NCBI RefSeq assembly: GCF_947500795.1
Contig: NZ_CANMTE010000003.1
Location: 248,001-312,000 of the forward strand
DNA: 64,000 nucleotides
Source: an uncultured Gelidibacter sp.
Lineage (GTDB): Bacteria; Bacteroidota; Bacteroidia; Flavobacteriales; Flavobacteriaceae
Reading direction: 5' to 3'
Of this stretch, positions 53,493 to 63,158 are shown piece after piece (the first letter of the stretch is position 1; every line of letters begins with the position of its first letter). The position numbers and the translations under genes were made by a program. The notes under the pieces were generated by a model, which saw nothing but the letters and a program-made list of their open reading frames with translations, was not told the origin of the DNA and did no database searches.

Positions 53493-55805
53493 TTACTCTT
53501 GAACCCTGTTTTTAAAGTTATCAAACTGACTTGTTTCTTCTTTTCTTGGCCATGAATTGTTGCTCGTATCGATATCTGCCGTTTCAGCATTAGGATCTAC
53601 AACTATAGAAGTAATTTCCTTTTGAGAAGCAATAGCTTTACTGACTTGTTTGTCATTTAATCTCCAAATTTCTGCTGGATATTTTTCTGTTTTTGAAGTC
53701 CCATCTGCATAATTATATTGAACGATAATTGGCATTACCAATCCTCCCGGTTTTTCAAAGGTCACATTATAAAAATACTTAGGTGTTTTGATATTTTTAC
53801 GCTCTTCTTCCGTAAAATTATCCATTAAATATTCTTTAAGCGATGGAATATCCTCCGCCTGAATACCATTTTTCATAGCGTCAGTCAGCTCATCGCTGCC
53901 ATCTTCTACCATATACACCATAGGTTCTAATTTGTTCAAATCTAAATTTCTTCTCGCCGCCACATCTTTAATGTATTGGTTAGGTTCAGACGATACATAA
54001 AATTTAGTCACTTCTTTCACGCCAATATCAACCCAATCCGTGGTGTAAAACCATCCTCTCCAAAACCAATCTAAATCTACTGCAGAAGCATCTTCCATTG
54101 TTCGGAAAAAATCTTCAGGTGTTGGGTGCTTAAACATCCATCGACGTGCATATTCCTTAAATGCATAATCGAATAACTCACGTCCCATAACCGTTTCTCT
54201 TAAGATATTAAGTGCGGTTGCAGGTTTTCCATAGGCATTATTTCCAAATTGATACGTGTTTAATCCTTTGCTCATAATTGGTGCAATGAAATCTTGATTG
54301 CCTTCCATGTAAGGAATAATATTAACAGCAGGTCCGCGACGTGATGGGAAGGTTTTATGTTCTGGCGATAAGGCAGCAGGATACCATTCTCCAAAATCTT
54401 GTTCCGCAACATATTGTAAAAAGGTGTTTAAACCTTCGTCCATCCAAGTCCATTGGCGCTCATCACTGTTAACGATCATCGGGAAAAAGTTATGCCCAAC
54501 TTCATGAATGATTACGCCCATCATCCCGTATTTCACACGGTCGCTATACGTACCATCTTTTTCAGGACGGCCATAATTCCAGCAAATCATTGGGTATTCC
54601 ATCCCTTGTCTATCAGCATGTACAGAAATAGCTTTATGATAAGGATAATCAAAAGTCATTCTTGAATACGACTTCAAAGTACTCGCTACGGCTTTTGTAG
54701 ACCATTCTTCCCATAACGGATTTCCTTCTTTCGGATATAAGGATACAGCCATCACATCTTTATCGCCAATTTTGACAGCCATCATATCCCAAATGTATTT
54801 ACGTGAAGAGGCAAAACCAAAATCACGCACATTTTCTGCATACAATTTCCAAGTCTTTTTAGCTTTCGAACGGCTTTTTTCGGCCTTTTCAGCTTCAGCT
54901 TGCGTAACGATCATCACTGGTTTATCATACGATTTTTTGGCTTTTTCGTAACGCTCAAGCATCGTTTTTGAAAACACTTCCTTTCTATTCATCAATTTAC
55001 CTGTCGCATCCAAAATATGATCTGCAGGAACGGTAATATTCACTTCAAAATTTCCAAAAGGCAATGCAAACTCATCGCGTCCCCAAAATTGTGAATTCTG
55101 CCAGCCTTCCACATCGTTGTAAACAGCCATGCGCGGATAAAACTGCGCAATTACATACGCTCTATTGCCATCTTCAGGAAAGAATTCATATCCTGAACGG
55201 CCTCCATCTTTAATATGGTCATTGATATTATACCACCATTTGATCCCAAAAGAGAATTTTTCGCCAGATTTTAACGGTTGCGGCAGTTCAACACGCATCA
55301 TGGTTTGATTGATGGTATGTTGTAAGGGTTTACCGTTGGTATCTTTAACTTCTAAAATATTAAATCCGCCTTCAAAAGGATCATTCAAATATGCCGATGC
55401 AAATTGCTCCGTAGTAGCCGCTTTTGCCACACCGCTACTTTCAATTAATGGCGATTTTGAATCTTTTGCGCGTTGGTTCTGATCTAACTGCACCCATAAA
55501 TAGGTCAATACATCAGGAGAATTATTGGTGTAAGTAATAACTTCATCACCATGAATTCTTGCCTTTTCATCATCCAATTCAATATTCATTTTATAATCTG
55601 CCTGTTGCTGGTAATATGCATGACCAGGTGCTCCAGATGCAGCTCTATACATGTTAGGCGTTGCAAATTCATTATATAATTGTCTGAATTTATTGGTATT
55701 GACGTGACCCGGTTTTCGGTCTTGTTTGGTGTCATTTTGAGCGAATGAGCTCACTGAAATAGAAAAGATTAAAAGACACAGGAATTTGAATGGTTTCATT
55801 TGCAA
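53493..55805 (-). CDS. M1-family metallopeptidase (aminopeptidase N-type)
   Basis: Secreted zinc aminopeptidase of 770 residues. A signal peptide ends near SVSSFAQ. The zinc site is complete: HEVGH followed by 18 residues and Glu (WMDEGLN), i.e. HEXXH-X18-E. The exopeptidase substrate loop is QGMEYPM. A beta-rich N-domain (about 60-300) precedes it, and a C-terminal region with FYTTDWVDIGV closes it. The start could be Met1 (55805) or Met3 (55799). It is co-directional with the DUF6702 gene and two CarboxypepD_reg-like genes upstream. Confidence 0.92.
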   Translation of the reverse strand: MQMKPFKFLCLLIFSISVSSFAQNDTKQDRKPGHVNTNKFRQLYNEFATPNMYRAASGAPGHAYYQQQADYKMNIELDDEKARIHGDEVITYTNNSPDVLTYLWVQLDQNQRAKDSKSPLIESSGVAKAATTEQFASAYLNDPFEGGFNILEVKDTNGKPLQHTINQTMMRVELPQPLKSGEKFSFGIKWWYNINDHIKDGGRSGYEFFPEDGNRAYVIAQFYPRMAVYNDVEGWQNSQFWGRDEFALPFGNFEVNITVPADHILDATGKLMNRKEVFSKTMLERYEKAKKSYDKPVMIVTQAEAEKAEKSRSKAKKTWKLYAENVRDFGFASSRKYIWDMMAVKIGDKDVMAVSLYPKEGNPLWEEWSTKAVASTLKSYSRMTFDYPYHKAISVHADRQGMEYPMICWNYGRPEKDGTYSDRVKYGMMGVIIHEVGHNFFPMIVNSDERQWTWMDEGLNTFLQYVAEQDFGEWYPAALSPEHKTFPSRRGPAVNIIPYMEGNQDFIAPIMSKGLNTYQFGNNAYGKPATALNILRETVMGRELFDYAFKEYARRWMFKHPTPEDFFRTMEDASAVDLDWFWRGWFYTTDWVDIGVKEVTKFYVSSEPNQYIKDVAARRNLDLNKLEPMVYMVEDGSDELTDAMKNGIQAEDIPSLKEYLMDNFTEEERKNIKTPKYFYNVTFEKPGGLVMPIIVQYNYADGTSKTEKYPAEIWRLNDKQVSKAIASQKEITSIVVDPNAETADIDTSNNSWPRKEETSQFDNFKNRVQE

Positions 55806-55866
55806 GAGTTATGGTTGATAATCAGATTTGAAATTTAATTATTTTGAAGCAATCAACGGGCAATTG

Positions 55867-56367
55867 TTAAAATTTTAACACAGCTTTATCATTCTGCTGC
55901 ATTAAAATAAAACTCTTTTTTTCATCGTTGATTTTGAGTTTTACGATATTCTGTTGGTCATCAAAACTATCAAACAGCAGTGTATTGGAAATTTGAAACG
56001 TTTTGATCTCTTTGATATCGGTCACTTCCAAATAACAAAAAAGAATGTCGTTGTCATATTCTTTTCCTATGAATTTAAAGTCTACAGCTTTTCCATTAAT
56101 TTTTATAACGATTTTATCTTTTAGGTAACGCTTCAAATAGACTTCTACCTCTTCCGCTTCATTTTTGGGCACTAAAGTCAGGCGTTTTTCATAGCGTTCA
56201 CGTAACGTGTTTTCTAAATCATCAATAAAAATTCTGGAAATGATCTGAACCGATTTCTTCTCTGGTACATACTCAACTTCAGTGACACTCACATAAAATT
56301 TATGTGCCGACATCGAAATCATTACCGGTAAAAGAATGGCTAAAACTAAGAGTTTAATGGCTTTCAT
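55867..56367 (-). CDS. DUF6702 family protein
   Basis: Exported protein of 166 residues with a signal peptide (AILLPVMISMSAHKFY) and an all-beta domain typical of DUF6702: HKFYVSVTEVEYVPEKKSVQIISRIFIDDLE near the start and LLFDSFDDQQNIVKL near the end. The function is unknown. In Bacteroidota this gene is found next to an M1-type peptidase, as here, which suggests a shared envelope task. Confidence 0.9.
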   Translation of the reverse strand: MKAIKLLVLAILLPVMISMSAHKFYVSVTEVEYVPEKKSVQIISRIFIDDLENTLRERYEKRLTLVPKNEAEEVEVYLKRYLKDKIVIKINGKAVDFKFIGKEYDNDILFCYLEVTDIKEIKTFQISNTLLFDSFDDQQNIVKLKINDEKKSFILMQQNDKAVLKF

Positions 56368-56429
56368 ATATTTCTTTCAATGTTCAAAAATACAGTTTTC
56401 GATTACAAAAAACAGTCTAACATTTAATT

Positions 56430-57206
56430 CTACTCTTTTCGTGAACCTATAATATCATTGTAGACTTTTAATTTCGCTTCCAAAAACTCAAAGGTAGCCA
56501 AGTCGTTATTCAGTTTACAGAGATGCTCAAACCTAGGGTCATCTTGACAATAATAAAAGAATTCCACCTTAAAACTTTCTTCTAAGTTAGATTTAGCGAA
56601 TAGAATTTCAGCGAATTGCGATTTTATTTTATCAAGGCAATTGTCCAACCTTTCCAGCTTTACTTGATTCTTAAGTTCTTTTGTACGACCTGAAATAGCA
56701 TTCAAAATAGGATTTAACGGAATAAAACCGCCACCGGAAGTAGCCTCATACAAGCGTCTTTCTGATTGCGTTTTAGGTTTTCCTGTATACCCAGGGATGC
56801 CTAAATTGTAAAAATTGACTTGAGGTTTTAATGGCGCATTATTTAAATCAGACATCAAATCTCCAGTGAGTATTTTTCCTACCACGACCTCGTCTAATGC
56901 ATTCACCAATTCTTCTAAATTAACGGTAACATGCTGCGATGCAACCATGAATTTAGTAATTACAACTTTTTTAGGTTGATAAGAAATACCCGAAAAGAGA
57001 ATGGTATCGTTCAATTTAGCCGGAATTGTAAATTCTCCAGTACTATTAGAAATAGTGAACCTACTGGCTGTTGTATTGATAACATGAATGCCATCAACGT
57101 CACTTGACGCCAAAATTTGCCCTTTTAAATCGACCGATTGGCCAAAGGTATATTGAAGACAAAAAATCGCTAGAATAAGGACAAAACACTTATTCCTTTC
57201 CACCAT
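56430..57206 (-). CDS. CarboxypepD_reg-like domain protein (paralogue A)
   Basis: Exported protein of 258 residues: signal peptide (to about residue 22), a carboxypeptidase-regulatory-like beta-sandwich (about 25-100, VDLKGQILASSDVDGIHVINTTAS...), the sequence LDEVVVGKILTGDLMSDLNN (about 103-122) and a helical C-terminal half. It overlaps the upstream paralogue by 17 bases. The N-domain is the type found on TonB-dependent receptors, but no barrel or plug follows, so this is a stand-alone periplasmic or outer-membrane-associated protein of unknown role. Confidence 0.87.
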   Translation of the reverse strand: MVERNKCFVLILAIFCLQYTFGQSVDLKGQILASSDVDGIHVINTTASRFTISNSTGEFTIPAKLNDTILFSGISYQPKKVVITKFMVASQHVTVNLEELVNALDEVVVGKILTGDLMSDLNNAPLKPQVNFYNLGIPGYTGKPKTQSERRLYEATSGGGFIPLNPILNAISGRTKELKNQVKLERLDNCLDKIKSQFAEILFAKSNLEESFKVEFFYYCQDDPRFEHLCKLNNDLATFEFLEAKLKVYNDIIGSRKE

Positions 57207-58002
57207 CTTTCGCTAAAAATTCTTTACTTTTTTGACTGATAAATTCTAGAAACTGAAATTCTTTACCAGAATTCAACAGCGAATAATCAAGTCCTTCAGC
57301 TTCGACATAGTTGATAAACTCACCAACTTTTTGCTCTGGGATATTAAAATTTTCAACGAGGAATTTTGTACTATAATGATCGGTAAATTCAGTGTAGACA
57401 GTTGCATTTTTAAGTTCTTGTCGCTCCTTGTTCTTTTTCGAGTTGAAGATTGGTCTTAGGAACAAGTCCACAATACCAATGACATCAAAACCATACTGAA
57501 TGTTATTGCCGGTTCCAGGCATTGCGATATTGACTACCTTCGATTTATAATCATCTGGAAACTCATAGTCATTCATATTTGCCAACCCGAAATAAATGGC
57601 ATCTAAATCGGGATTAAAAGTTCTGACACTTTCAATATCAACAAGTAGATTCCCCGTAAGGTCATAAGGCAAAATAATAACTTCATCTAGTTTATTAACT
57701 TTCTCTACCAAAAAAACGGTCATACTTCGCGTTTTCATGATGTTTTCATCAATAGTCACCTTAAAATCCTGAAACTGCAACGCTCTAACTTCAATAACAT
57801 CATTTAATGCGACATTGAGCTTAAACAATCCGTTTTCATCCGTAAGGGTTCCTTTTTTAGATGATGAATTGAACACGGTAATATTTTCCAAGTCGCTACT
57901 TTCAACAACAATCTTTCCAGAGATTTCAACTCGTTTTATGGTTTGAGAAGTCGCAACATATAGTGGGATGATGAGAAATAGATAAAATAAAGCAGTTTTC
58001 AT
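57190..58002 (-). CDS. CarboxypepD_reg-like domain protein (paralogue B)
   Basis: Exported protein of 270 residues with the same layout as its downstream neighbour: signal peptide, beta-sandwich (about 22-100, VEISGKIVVESSDLENITVF), then LDEVIILPYDLTGNLLVDIE and a helical C-terminal region. LTG(N/D)L is shared by the two paralogues. The 3' end overlaps paralogue A by 17 bases. Together with DUF6702 and the M1 peptidase they form a four-gene co-directional group. Confidence 0.87.
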   Translation of the reverse strand: MKTALFYLFLIIPLYVATSQTIKRVEISGKIVVESSDLENITVFNSSSKKGTLTDENGLFKLNVALNDVIEVRALQFQDFKVTIDENIMKTRSMTVFLVEKVNKLDEVIILPYDLTGNLLVDIESVRTFNPDLDAIYFGLANMNDYEFPDDYKSKVVNIAMPGTGNNIQYGFDVIGIVDLFLRPIFNSKKNKERQELKNATVYTEFTDHYSTKFLVENFNIPEQKVGEFINYVEAEGLDYSLLNSGKEFQFLEFISQKSKEFLAKDGGKE

Positions 58003-58117
58003 AAGATTACATTTTAGTTAGGATCATAAAGAAAGTTGGAACTCTCTTAATTAAAATCTAAAGCCTGATTAAACTTTTGTTAAAGTGACAGATTACTTAA
58101 ATTTACGACAAAATAAT

Positions 58118-58164
58118 TGAGATCGCAGGCATTAATCGATTGATTATCGCCTGCAAGAATCTCA
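58118..58164. other. long imperfect hairpin in the divergent region upstream of pepE
   Basis: TGAGAT (58118-58123) and GCAGGC (58125-58130) pair with GCCTGC (58149-58154) and ATCTCA (58159-58164); an inner TAATC-GATT-GATTA closes the loop. It lies 42 bases before pepE and 115 bases from the divergent CarboxypepD_reg-like gene. No T-run; regulatory or repeat element. Confidence 0.5.
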
Positions 58165-58206
58165 TATCGAAATGCATAAGCACTAATCCTTAATAAAATT
58201 GAATTT

Positions 58207-58914
58207 ATGAAACAGATGATGATTGCTAGTACTTCCACAGTTCATGGCAGTGGCTATTTGAGTTATTTATTAGAAACCCTAACTTCATTTTTTAAGGATG
58301 CGGATACCATTTTATTTATTCCTTATGCAAGACCGGGCGGAATTAGCCATGATGAGTATACCGAAAAAGCCAAGGAAGCTTTTATTCAAATAGGAAAACA
58401 CGTAAAAGGAATTCATGAATTTGACAATCCGAAGGACGCTTTAAACCAAGCAAAAGGGATATTTGTTGGCGGCGGAAACACTTTTGTACTCGTAAATCAG
58501 CTTTATAAAAACGATTTGATAAGCGCTCTGCAAGAAGTTATCCGTAGTGGAACACCATATTTAGGAACGAGTGCCGGCAGTAATATATGCGGACTCACCA
58601 TCAACACGACTAATGACATGCCGATAGTTTACCCTCCAAGCTTCAAGACTTTGGGCATGGTACCGTTTAATATCAATCCGCATTATTTAGATCCCGACCC
58701 TACCAGCAAACACATGGGAGAAACCAGGGAAACGAGAATTCAGGAATTTCATGCGTATAACACACCGCCTGTGGTTGGACTTAGAGAAGGCAGCTGGCTG
58801 GAGGTGAACGGCGATAACATCATTTTAAAAGGGGAAGTGGATGCGCGAATTTTCGAGTATAATAAATCCGCTTACGAAGTAAAAACAGGAACGGATTTGA
58901 GTAGGTTGAAGTGA
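58207..58914 (+). CDS. pepE: dipeptidase E (Asp-specific dipeptidase, S51 family)
   Basis: Serine dipeptidase of 235 residues that hydrolyses Asp-X dipeptides. The S51 fold shows GIFVGGGNTFVLVNQLY, nucleophile Ser122 in YLGTSAGSNICG and His159 in FNINPHYLDPDP; the triad is completed by an acidic residue. No signal peptide, so cytoplasmic. It stands alone, divergent to the CarboxypepD_reg-like pair. Confidence 0.95.
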   Translation: MKQMMIASTSTVHGSGYLSYLLETLTSFFKDADTILFIPYARPGGISHDEYTEKAKEAFIQIGKHVKGIHEFDNPKDALNQAKGIFVGGGNTFVLVNQLYKNDLISALQEVIRSGTPYLGTSAGSNICGLTINTTNDMPIVYPPSFKTLGMVPFNINPHYLDPDPTSKHMGETRETRIQEFHAYNTPPVVGLREGSWLEVNGDNIILKGEVDARIFEYNKSAYEVKTGTDLSRLK

Positions 58915-59125
58915 ATGAGGGTGTGAGGTGTGAGGTTTAGGATTAGTATTTAGAATTAAGTACTAAGTATTAAGATAGAGTAATTGGGGAGGGATAATTT
59001 CAATTTACCTAACTAAGCTGAAATTATTTTTGAAGATTTATATGTGATAACATAGCCTGTATAAAGTTTAAGGCCATTTGTGTTAATTCGTGAAATTCGT
59101 GTCAAAAACTTAAAATCGCTGTTGC

Positions 59126-59557
59126 CTAAAGCTTCTTCAAAAAATGATAGCCTAAAATTTCAAAACCTTCATTGTAATAGAATTTATGTGAAGGATAGTT
59201 TTGCACGTAGGTATTAAGTTCTACGGTCTGACATCCTTTTTGAGCCACGTAATCATAAATACATTTCAAAAACTGCTTGCCCAAACCTTTCTTTCTATAG
59301 CCATCATCTATAAAAACATGGTCTAATTCCACGCTCCTTCCGGAATAATGACGCGTACAAAACCACATCCCGGAAATTCCGATAAGTTTATCACCATCAA
59401 AAATTCCTGCACACTCATAGTTTTGGGTGACCATTTCAGCAAAACGTTGTTTTAAAACAGCTTCAGAAGTCTTGTGTTCCGTCAGTTTTAACATCAACGG
59501 AATAATGGTGTGAATGTTTGCAGGCTCAATAATTTTAAACGATATGGGCATACTCAA
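59126..59557 (-). CDS. GNAT-family N-acetyltransferase
   Basis: Acetyltransferase of 143 residues (or 141 if the second Met at 59551 is used). Acetyl-CoA-binding motif A is DDGYRKKGLGKQFLKCIYDYV (about 90-110), and VELDHVFID and VELNTYVQNYPSHKFYYNEGFEILGYHFLKKL follow the GNAT order. The acceptor is unknown. The 3' side faces a 211-base intergenic region with short direct repeats and no gene. Confidence 0.9.
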   Translation of the reverse strand: MSMPISFKIIEPANIHTIIPLMLKLTEHKTSEAVLKQRFAEMVTQNYECAGIFDGDKLIGISGMWFCTRHYSGRSVELDHVFIDDGYRKKGLGKQFLKCIYDYVAQKGCQTVELNTYVQNYPSHKFYYNEGFEILGYHFLKKL

Positions 59558-59755
59558 AATTTTGGGTAAAAATAAATAAATTAGTTCAACAATAAACTGC
59601 TAAGGATTGTTTCCTAGTGTATTATTTTCACACCAAATAAAAATTAAAATCCCACCCTTTTTTACGCCTTATTGCTACTGTTTTATTTGAAACTTTCATC
59701 CTCAGTATTTTCAAGTTTTTTGCACTCTTTTACTACCATTTAGTTTTTAAACTTT

Positions 59756-59763
59756 TATCTTTG
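59756..59763 (+). promoter_or_regulatory. -7 element TATCTTTG of gpmI
   Basis: Exact TAnnTTTG match 19 bases before the ATG at 59783. Confidence 0.6.
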
Positions 59764-59782
59764 AAACTCAAAATTGATTACC

Positions 59783-61300
59783 ATGAATAAAAAAGTCATC
59801 CTCATGATTCTTGACGGTTGGGGAAAATCTCCTGACCCAAAAGTTTCAGCTATAGATAATGCTCACACACCATTTATTGATTCCCTATACTCCAATTTTC
59901 CGAGTGCTTCTTTAAGAACTGACGGACTCCATGTTGGTCTCCCTGAAGGCCAAATGGGTAATAGTGAAGTAGGTCATATGAATTTAGGTGCGGGAAGAAT
60001 TGTCTATCAAGACTTGGTAAAAATCAATTTGGCGGTAGAAAATCACACCCTTGCTCAAGAGAAAGCATTGGTGGATGCTTTTACGTATGCAAAAGAAAAC
60101 AAGAAGCCGGTACATCTTTTAGGATTGGTGAGTGATGGCGGTGTGCATTCGCACATCAACCATTTGTTTGGATTATTAGATGCTGCAAAACAGTACGATC
60201 TTGATGATGTTTTTGTACATGCGTTTACGGATGGACGCGATGTGGATCCTAAATCTGGTTTAGGATTTATTTCTCAATTGCAAAACCACCTCTTAGATTC
60301 CTCAGCAGAATTGGCTACTGTAACAGGTCGTTATTATGCGATGGATCGTGATAAACGTTGGGAACGTGTAAAATTGGCATATGATGCTGTTGTAAATGGT
60401 ATCGGCGAACACTCGACGAATGCACTTCAGTCCTTACAAAACAGTTATGATAAGGATATTACGGATGAATTCATTCAACCAATTATCATGACCGACCATA
60501 ACGGTACTCCAAAAACAACCATTAAAGATGGCGATGTGGTTATTTTCTTCAACTTTAGAACCGATAGAGGACGTCAATTAACCGAAGCCCTTTCTCAATA
60601 TGATTTTCATGAGCAAAACATGCACAAACTCGATTTGTATTATGTAACCATGACAAATTATGATGACGTATTTACAGGAATTAACGTCGTATTCGAAAAG
60701 GATAATCTGACCGAAACTTTAGGCGAAGTATTGGAGAAATATCATAAAAAACAAATCCGTATTGCGGAGACAGAAAAATATCCTCACGTCACCTTCTTCT
60801 TTTCAGGTGGACGAGAAATTCCGTTTGATGGAGAGAAACGTATTTTAAGAAATTCCCCAAAAGTAGCTACCTACGATTTAAAACCCGAAATGAGTGCTTT
60901 TGAACTTCGCGATGCGCTAATTCCTGAATTAGAAAGTGAAGCTACAGATTTTGTGTGTCTCAACTTCGCGAATGGCGATATGGTGGGTCATACTGGCGTT
61001 ATGGAAGCCGCCATTAAAGCTTGTGAAGCCGTAGATACTGTTGTGAAAGATGTGGTCACCACAGCGTTGGCGCATAATTACACCACTTTACTGATTGCTG
61101 ACCATGGCAATTGTGAGACGATGATCAACCCTGATGGTTCTCCCAACACAGCCCACACTACCAATCCGGTGCCAATTATTTTAATTGATAAAGATTTGAA
61201 ACATATAAATGATGGGATTTTAGGCGATATTGCACCGACCATTCTAAAATTAATGGGCGTACCGCAACCAGCAATCATGACGCAACATCCTTTGGTATAA
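59783..61300 (+). CDS. gpmI: 2,3-bisphosphoglycerate-independent phosphoglycerate mutase
   Basis: Manganese-dependent mutase interconverting 3- and 2-phosphoglycerate, 505 residues from the ATG at 59783 (MNKKVILMILDGWG); a TTG three codons upstream opens the longest frame. Phosphatase-domain metal sites DGWG and ADHGNCETM, catalytic Ser61 in QMGNSEVGHMNLGAGR, and ATVTGRYYAMDRDKRWERV are all present. Transcribed from a -7 element 19 bases upstream. Confidence 0.97.
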   Translation: MNKKVILMILDGWGKSPDPKVSAIDNAHTPFIDSLYSNFPSASLRTDGLHVGLPEGQMGNSEVGHMNLGAGRIVYQDLVKINLAVENHTLAQEKALVDAFTYAKENKKPVHLLGLVSDGGVHSHINHLFGLLDAAKQYDLDDVFVHAFTDGRDVDPKSGLGFISQLQNHLLDSSAELATVTGRYYAMDRDKRWERVKLAYDAVVNGIGEHSTNALQSLQNSYDKDITDEFIQPIIMTDHNGTPKTTIKDGDVVIFFNFRTDRGRQLTEALSQYDFHEQNMHKLDLYYVTMTNYDDVFTGINVVFEKDNLTETLGEVLEKYHKKQIRIAETEKYPHVTFFFSGGREIPFDGEKRILRNSPKVATYDLKPEMSAFELRDALIPELESEATDFVCLNFANGDMVGHTGVMEAAIKACEAVDTVVKDVVTTALAHNYTTLLIADHGNCETMINPDGSPNTAHTTNPVPIILIDKDLKHINDGILGDIAPTILKLMGVPQPAIMTQHPLV

Positions 61301-61355
61301 CTCGTTTAGGTAAGCAAATTATTTATTGTATTTTTACATTCCAAAGTATTGACTC

Positions 61356-61769
61356 ATGAATTTTCTGAACAGACTTATTATAGCTGTAGATTTTGACGGC
61401 ACCATTGTAGAAGATCGGTATCCAGGAATTGGAAAGCCGCGTATATTTGCTTTTGAAACGCTAAAACGTCTTCAAGAGGATGGGCACCGTTTGATTTTAT
61501 GGACCTACAGATATGGCAAGAGTCTGGACGAAGCGGTTGCATTCTGTAAAGAAAATGGCATCACTTTTTATGCTGTAAATAGTAGTTTCCCAGAAGAACA
61601 ATTCGACAATACTAAAAGCCGTAAAATAAACGCTGATCTATTTATTGATGACCGTAATATTGGTGGCGTTCTTGGTTGGGGTGAAATCTATCAAATGATC
61701 ACCAAAGAGGAGCCTAACATTCCTATCCCAAAAAAGAAGGGCTTATTCTCTCTTTTCAGTAAAGATTAG
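61356..61769 (+). CDS. BT0820-type HAD-like protein
   Basis: HAD-superfamily protein of 137 residues without a cap domain. Motif I is AVDFDGTIV (nucleophile Asp and acid/base Asp), motif II is LILWTYR, and the acidic motif IV is LFIDDRNIGG. This is the short BT_0820 family of Bacteroidota, whose substrate is not known. The stop overlaps the 3' end of the convergent CoA-transferase gene by four bases. Confidence 0.9.
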   Translation: MNFLNRLIIAVDFDGTIVEDRYPGIGKPRIFAFETLKRLQEDGHRLILWTYRYGKSLDEAVAFCKENGITFYAVNSSFPEEQFDNTKSRKINADLFIDDRNIGGVLGWGEIYQMITKEEPNIPIPKKKGLFSLFSKD

Positions 61770-63043
61770 CTTCTCAACAATTCGAAGTATTGGCGATCAA
61801 TAGCTTCTTGATGATCAGGATGCGCGATATTTACTAAAGCCTTCACCCTATTGGTAATTGTTTTACCATACAGTTCAGCAATACCGTTTTCAGTTACCAC
61901 ATAATGCACATGAGCTCTTGTAGTCACCACACCCGCGCCTGGCTTTAAACTTGGCACGATTCGGCTGATCCCTGATTTTGTAATTGATGGTAATGCGATG
62001 ATTGCTTTTCCCCCATCACTTAAAGATGCCCCTCTGATAAAATCCATTTGGCCACCAACTCCGGAATACATCTTAGAACCGATAGAATCTGCACATACTT
62101 GCCCGGTAACATCTACCTCAATAGCAGAATTTATAGCCACCATTCGAGGATTCTGTTTAATGATAGACACATCATTAGTGTAATTGGAAGCGCGCATTTC
62201 AATAAACGGATTATCATCTACATAATCATACAACCGTTTCGAGCCCATCAGGAATGTTGCTAAGGACCGACCTCTATTGATGTTTTTATAATTTCCATTG
62301 ATTACGTTTTTCAAAATTAAATCAATCACACCATCACTAAACATTTCAGTATGCAATCCTAAATCTTTATGATTGGTTAACCTCGACAATACCGCATTCG
62401 GGATACTACCAATACCCATTTGCAATGTGCTTCTATCATCAATTAAACTGGCCACAAAATCACCTATCTTTCCCTCTGTTGCATTTGGTTCTTCCATAAA
62501 ATGGATAGGCAACGGTTCATCACAATCCACAAACGCATCAATTTCTGCTATATGAATAATGCCCGCTCCGTGTGTTCTAGGCATTTGCTGATTGACCTGA
62601 GCTATCACATATTTGGCATTATCAATGGCAGCTAATGTGGCTTCTACAGATACGCCAAGGGAACAATACCCATGCCTATCAGGAACAGACACATGAATTA
62701 AAACGACATCTAAATCGATAATACGTCGCTTAAAAAGTAATGGCAATTCGCTTAAAAAAACTGGCGTATAAGACCCGTTTCCAGCTTTTATGGTGTGTCT
62801 GACGTTCTTACCAATAAAAAAGCAGTTCACATGGAAACTGTCCTTTAACTCCGGGTTGGCATAAGGCGCTTCGCCTTCTGTATGCAATTGGCAAATTTCC
62901 ACATTCCTGAGTTCTTCATGCCGATTAGCCAAGGCATTAACAAGCAATTGTGGAGCGGCAGCGGCTGCCTGTATATAAATACGATCATTTGATTTTACCG
63001 CCTTTAAGGCTTCTTCTGCAGAAACTGATTTGTACATATTCAT
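61766..63043 (-). CDS. acetyl-CoA hydrolase/CoA-transferase family protein
   Basis: CoA-transferase of about 425 residues in the 4-hydroxybutyrate CoA-transferase/acetyl-CoA hydrolase family. The longest frame starts at a TTG (63058); the ATG at 63043 is the more natural start. Signature parts are a Glu at residue 238 of the long frame in LHTEMFSDG (the place of the CoA-thioester Glu), GVGGQMDF and GSIPNAVLSRL. Which acid it activates cannot be read from sequence; acetate, propionate or 4-hydroxybutyrate are possible. Divergent to map. Confidence 0.92.
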   Translation of the reverse strand: MNMYKSVSAEEALKAVKSNDRIYIQAAAAAPQLLVNALANRHEELRNVEICQLHTEGEAPYANPELKDSFHVNCFFIGKNVRHTIKAGNGSYTPVFLSELPLLFKRRIIDLDVVLIHVSVPDRHGYCSLGVSVEATLAAIDNAKYVIAQVNQQMPRTHGAGIIHIAEIDAFVDCDEPLPIHFMEEPNATEGKIGDFVASLIDDRSTLQMGIGSIPNAVLSRLTNHKDLGLHTEMFSDGVIDLILKNVINGNYKNINRGRSLATFLMGSKRLYDYVDDNPFIEMRASNYTNDVSIIKQNPRMVAINSAIEVDVTGQVCADSIGSKMYSGVGGQMDFIRGASLSDGGKAIIALPSITKSGISRIVPSLKPGAGVVTTRAHVHYVVTENGIAELYGKTITNRVKALVNIAHPDHQEAIDRQYFELLRS

Positions 63044-63133
63044 CCAATTTAATTGCAAAACTATCCAACAAAATGCAGTAAAAAACTGTCGAAAGTCATG
63101 TTTTCAAAAAATGTCCACCCCATTTATTTTAAG

Positions 63134-63141
63134 TATCTTTG
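63134..63141 (+). promoter_or_regulatory. -7 element TATCTTTG of map
   Basis: Exact TAnnTTTG match 17 bases before the ATG at 63159. It lies inside the upstream extension of the longest frame and rules out the earlier starts. Confidence 0.65.
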
Positions 63142-63158
63142 CCAATATTTTTTTTACA

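Noticed and set aside
59085-59102. Tandem AATTCGTGA / AATTCGTGT in the region after pepE
   Set aside because: Only two nine-base copies, in a sequence type commonly seen in flavobacterial spacers; no function can be argued.
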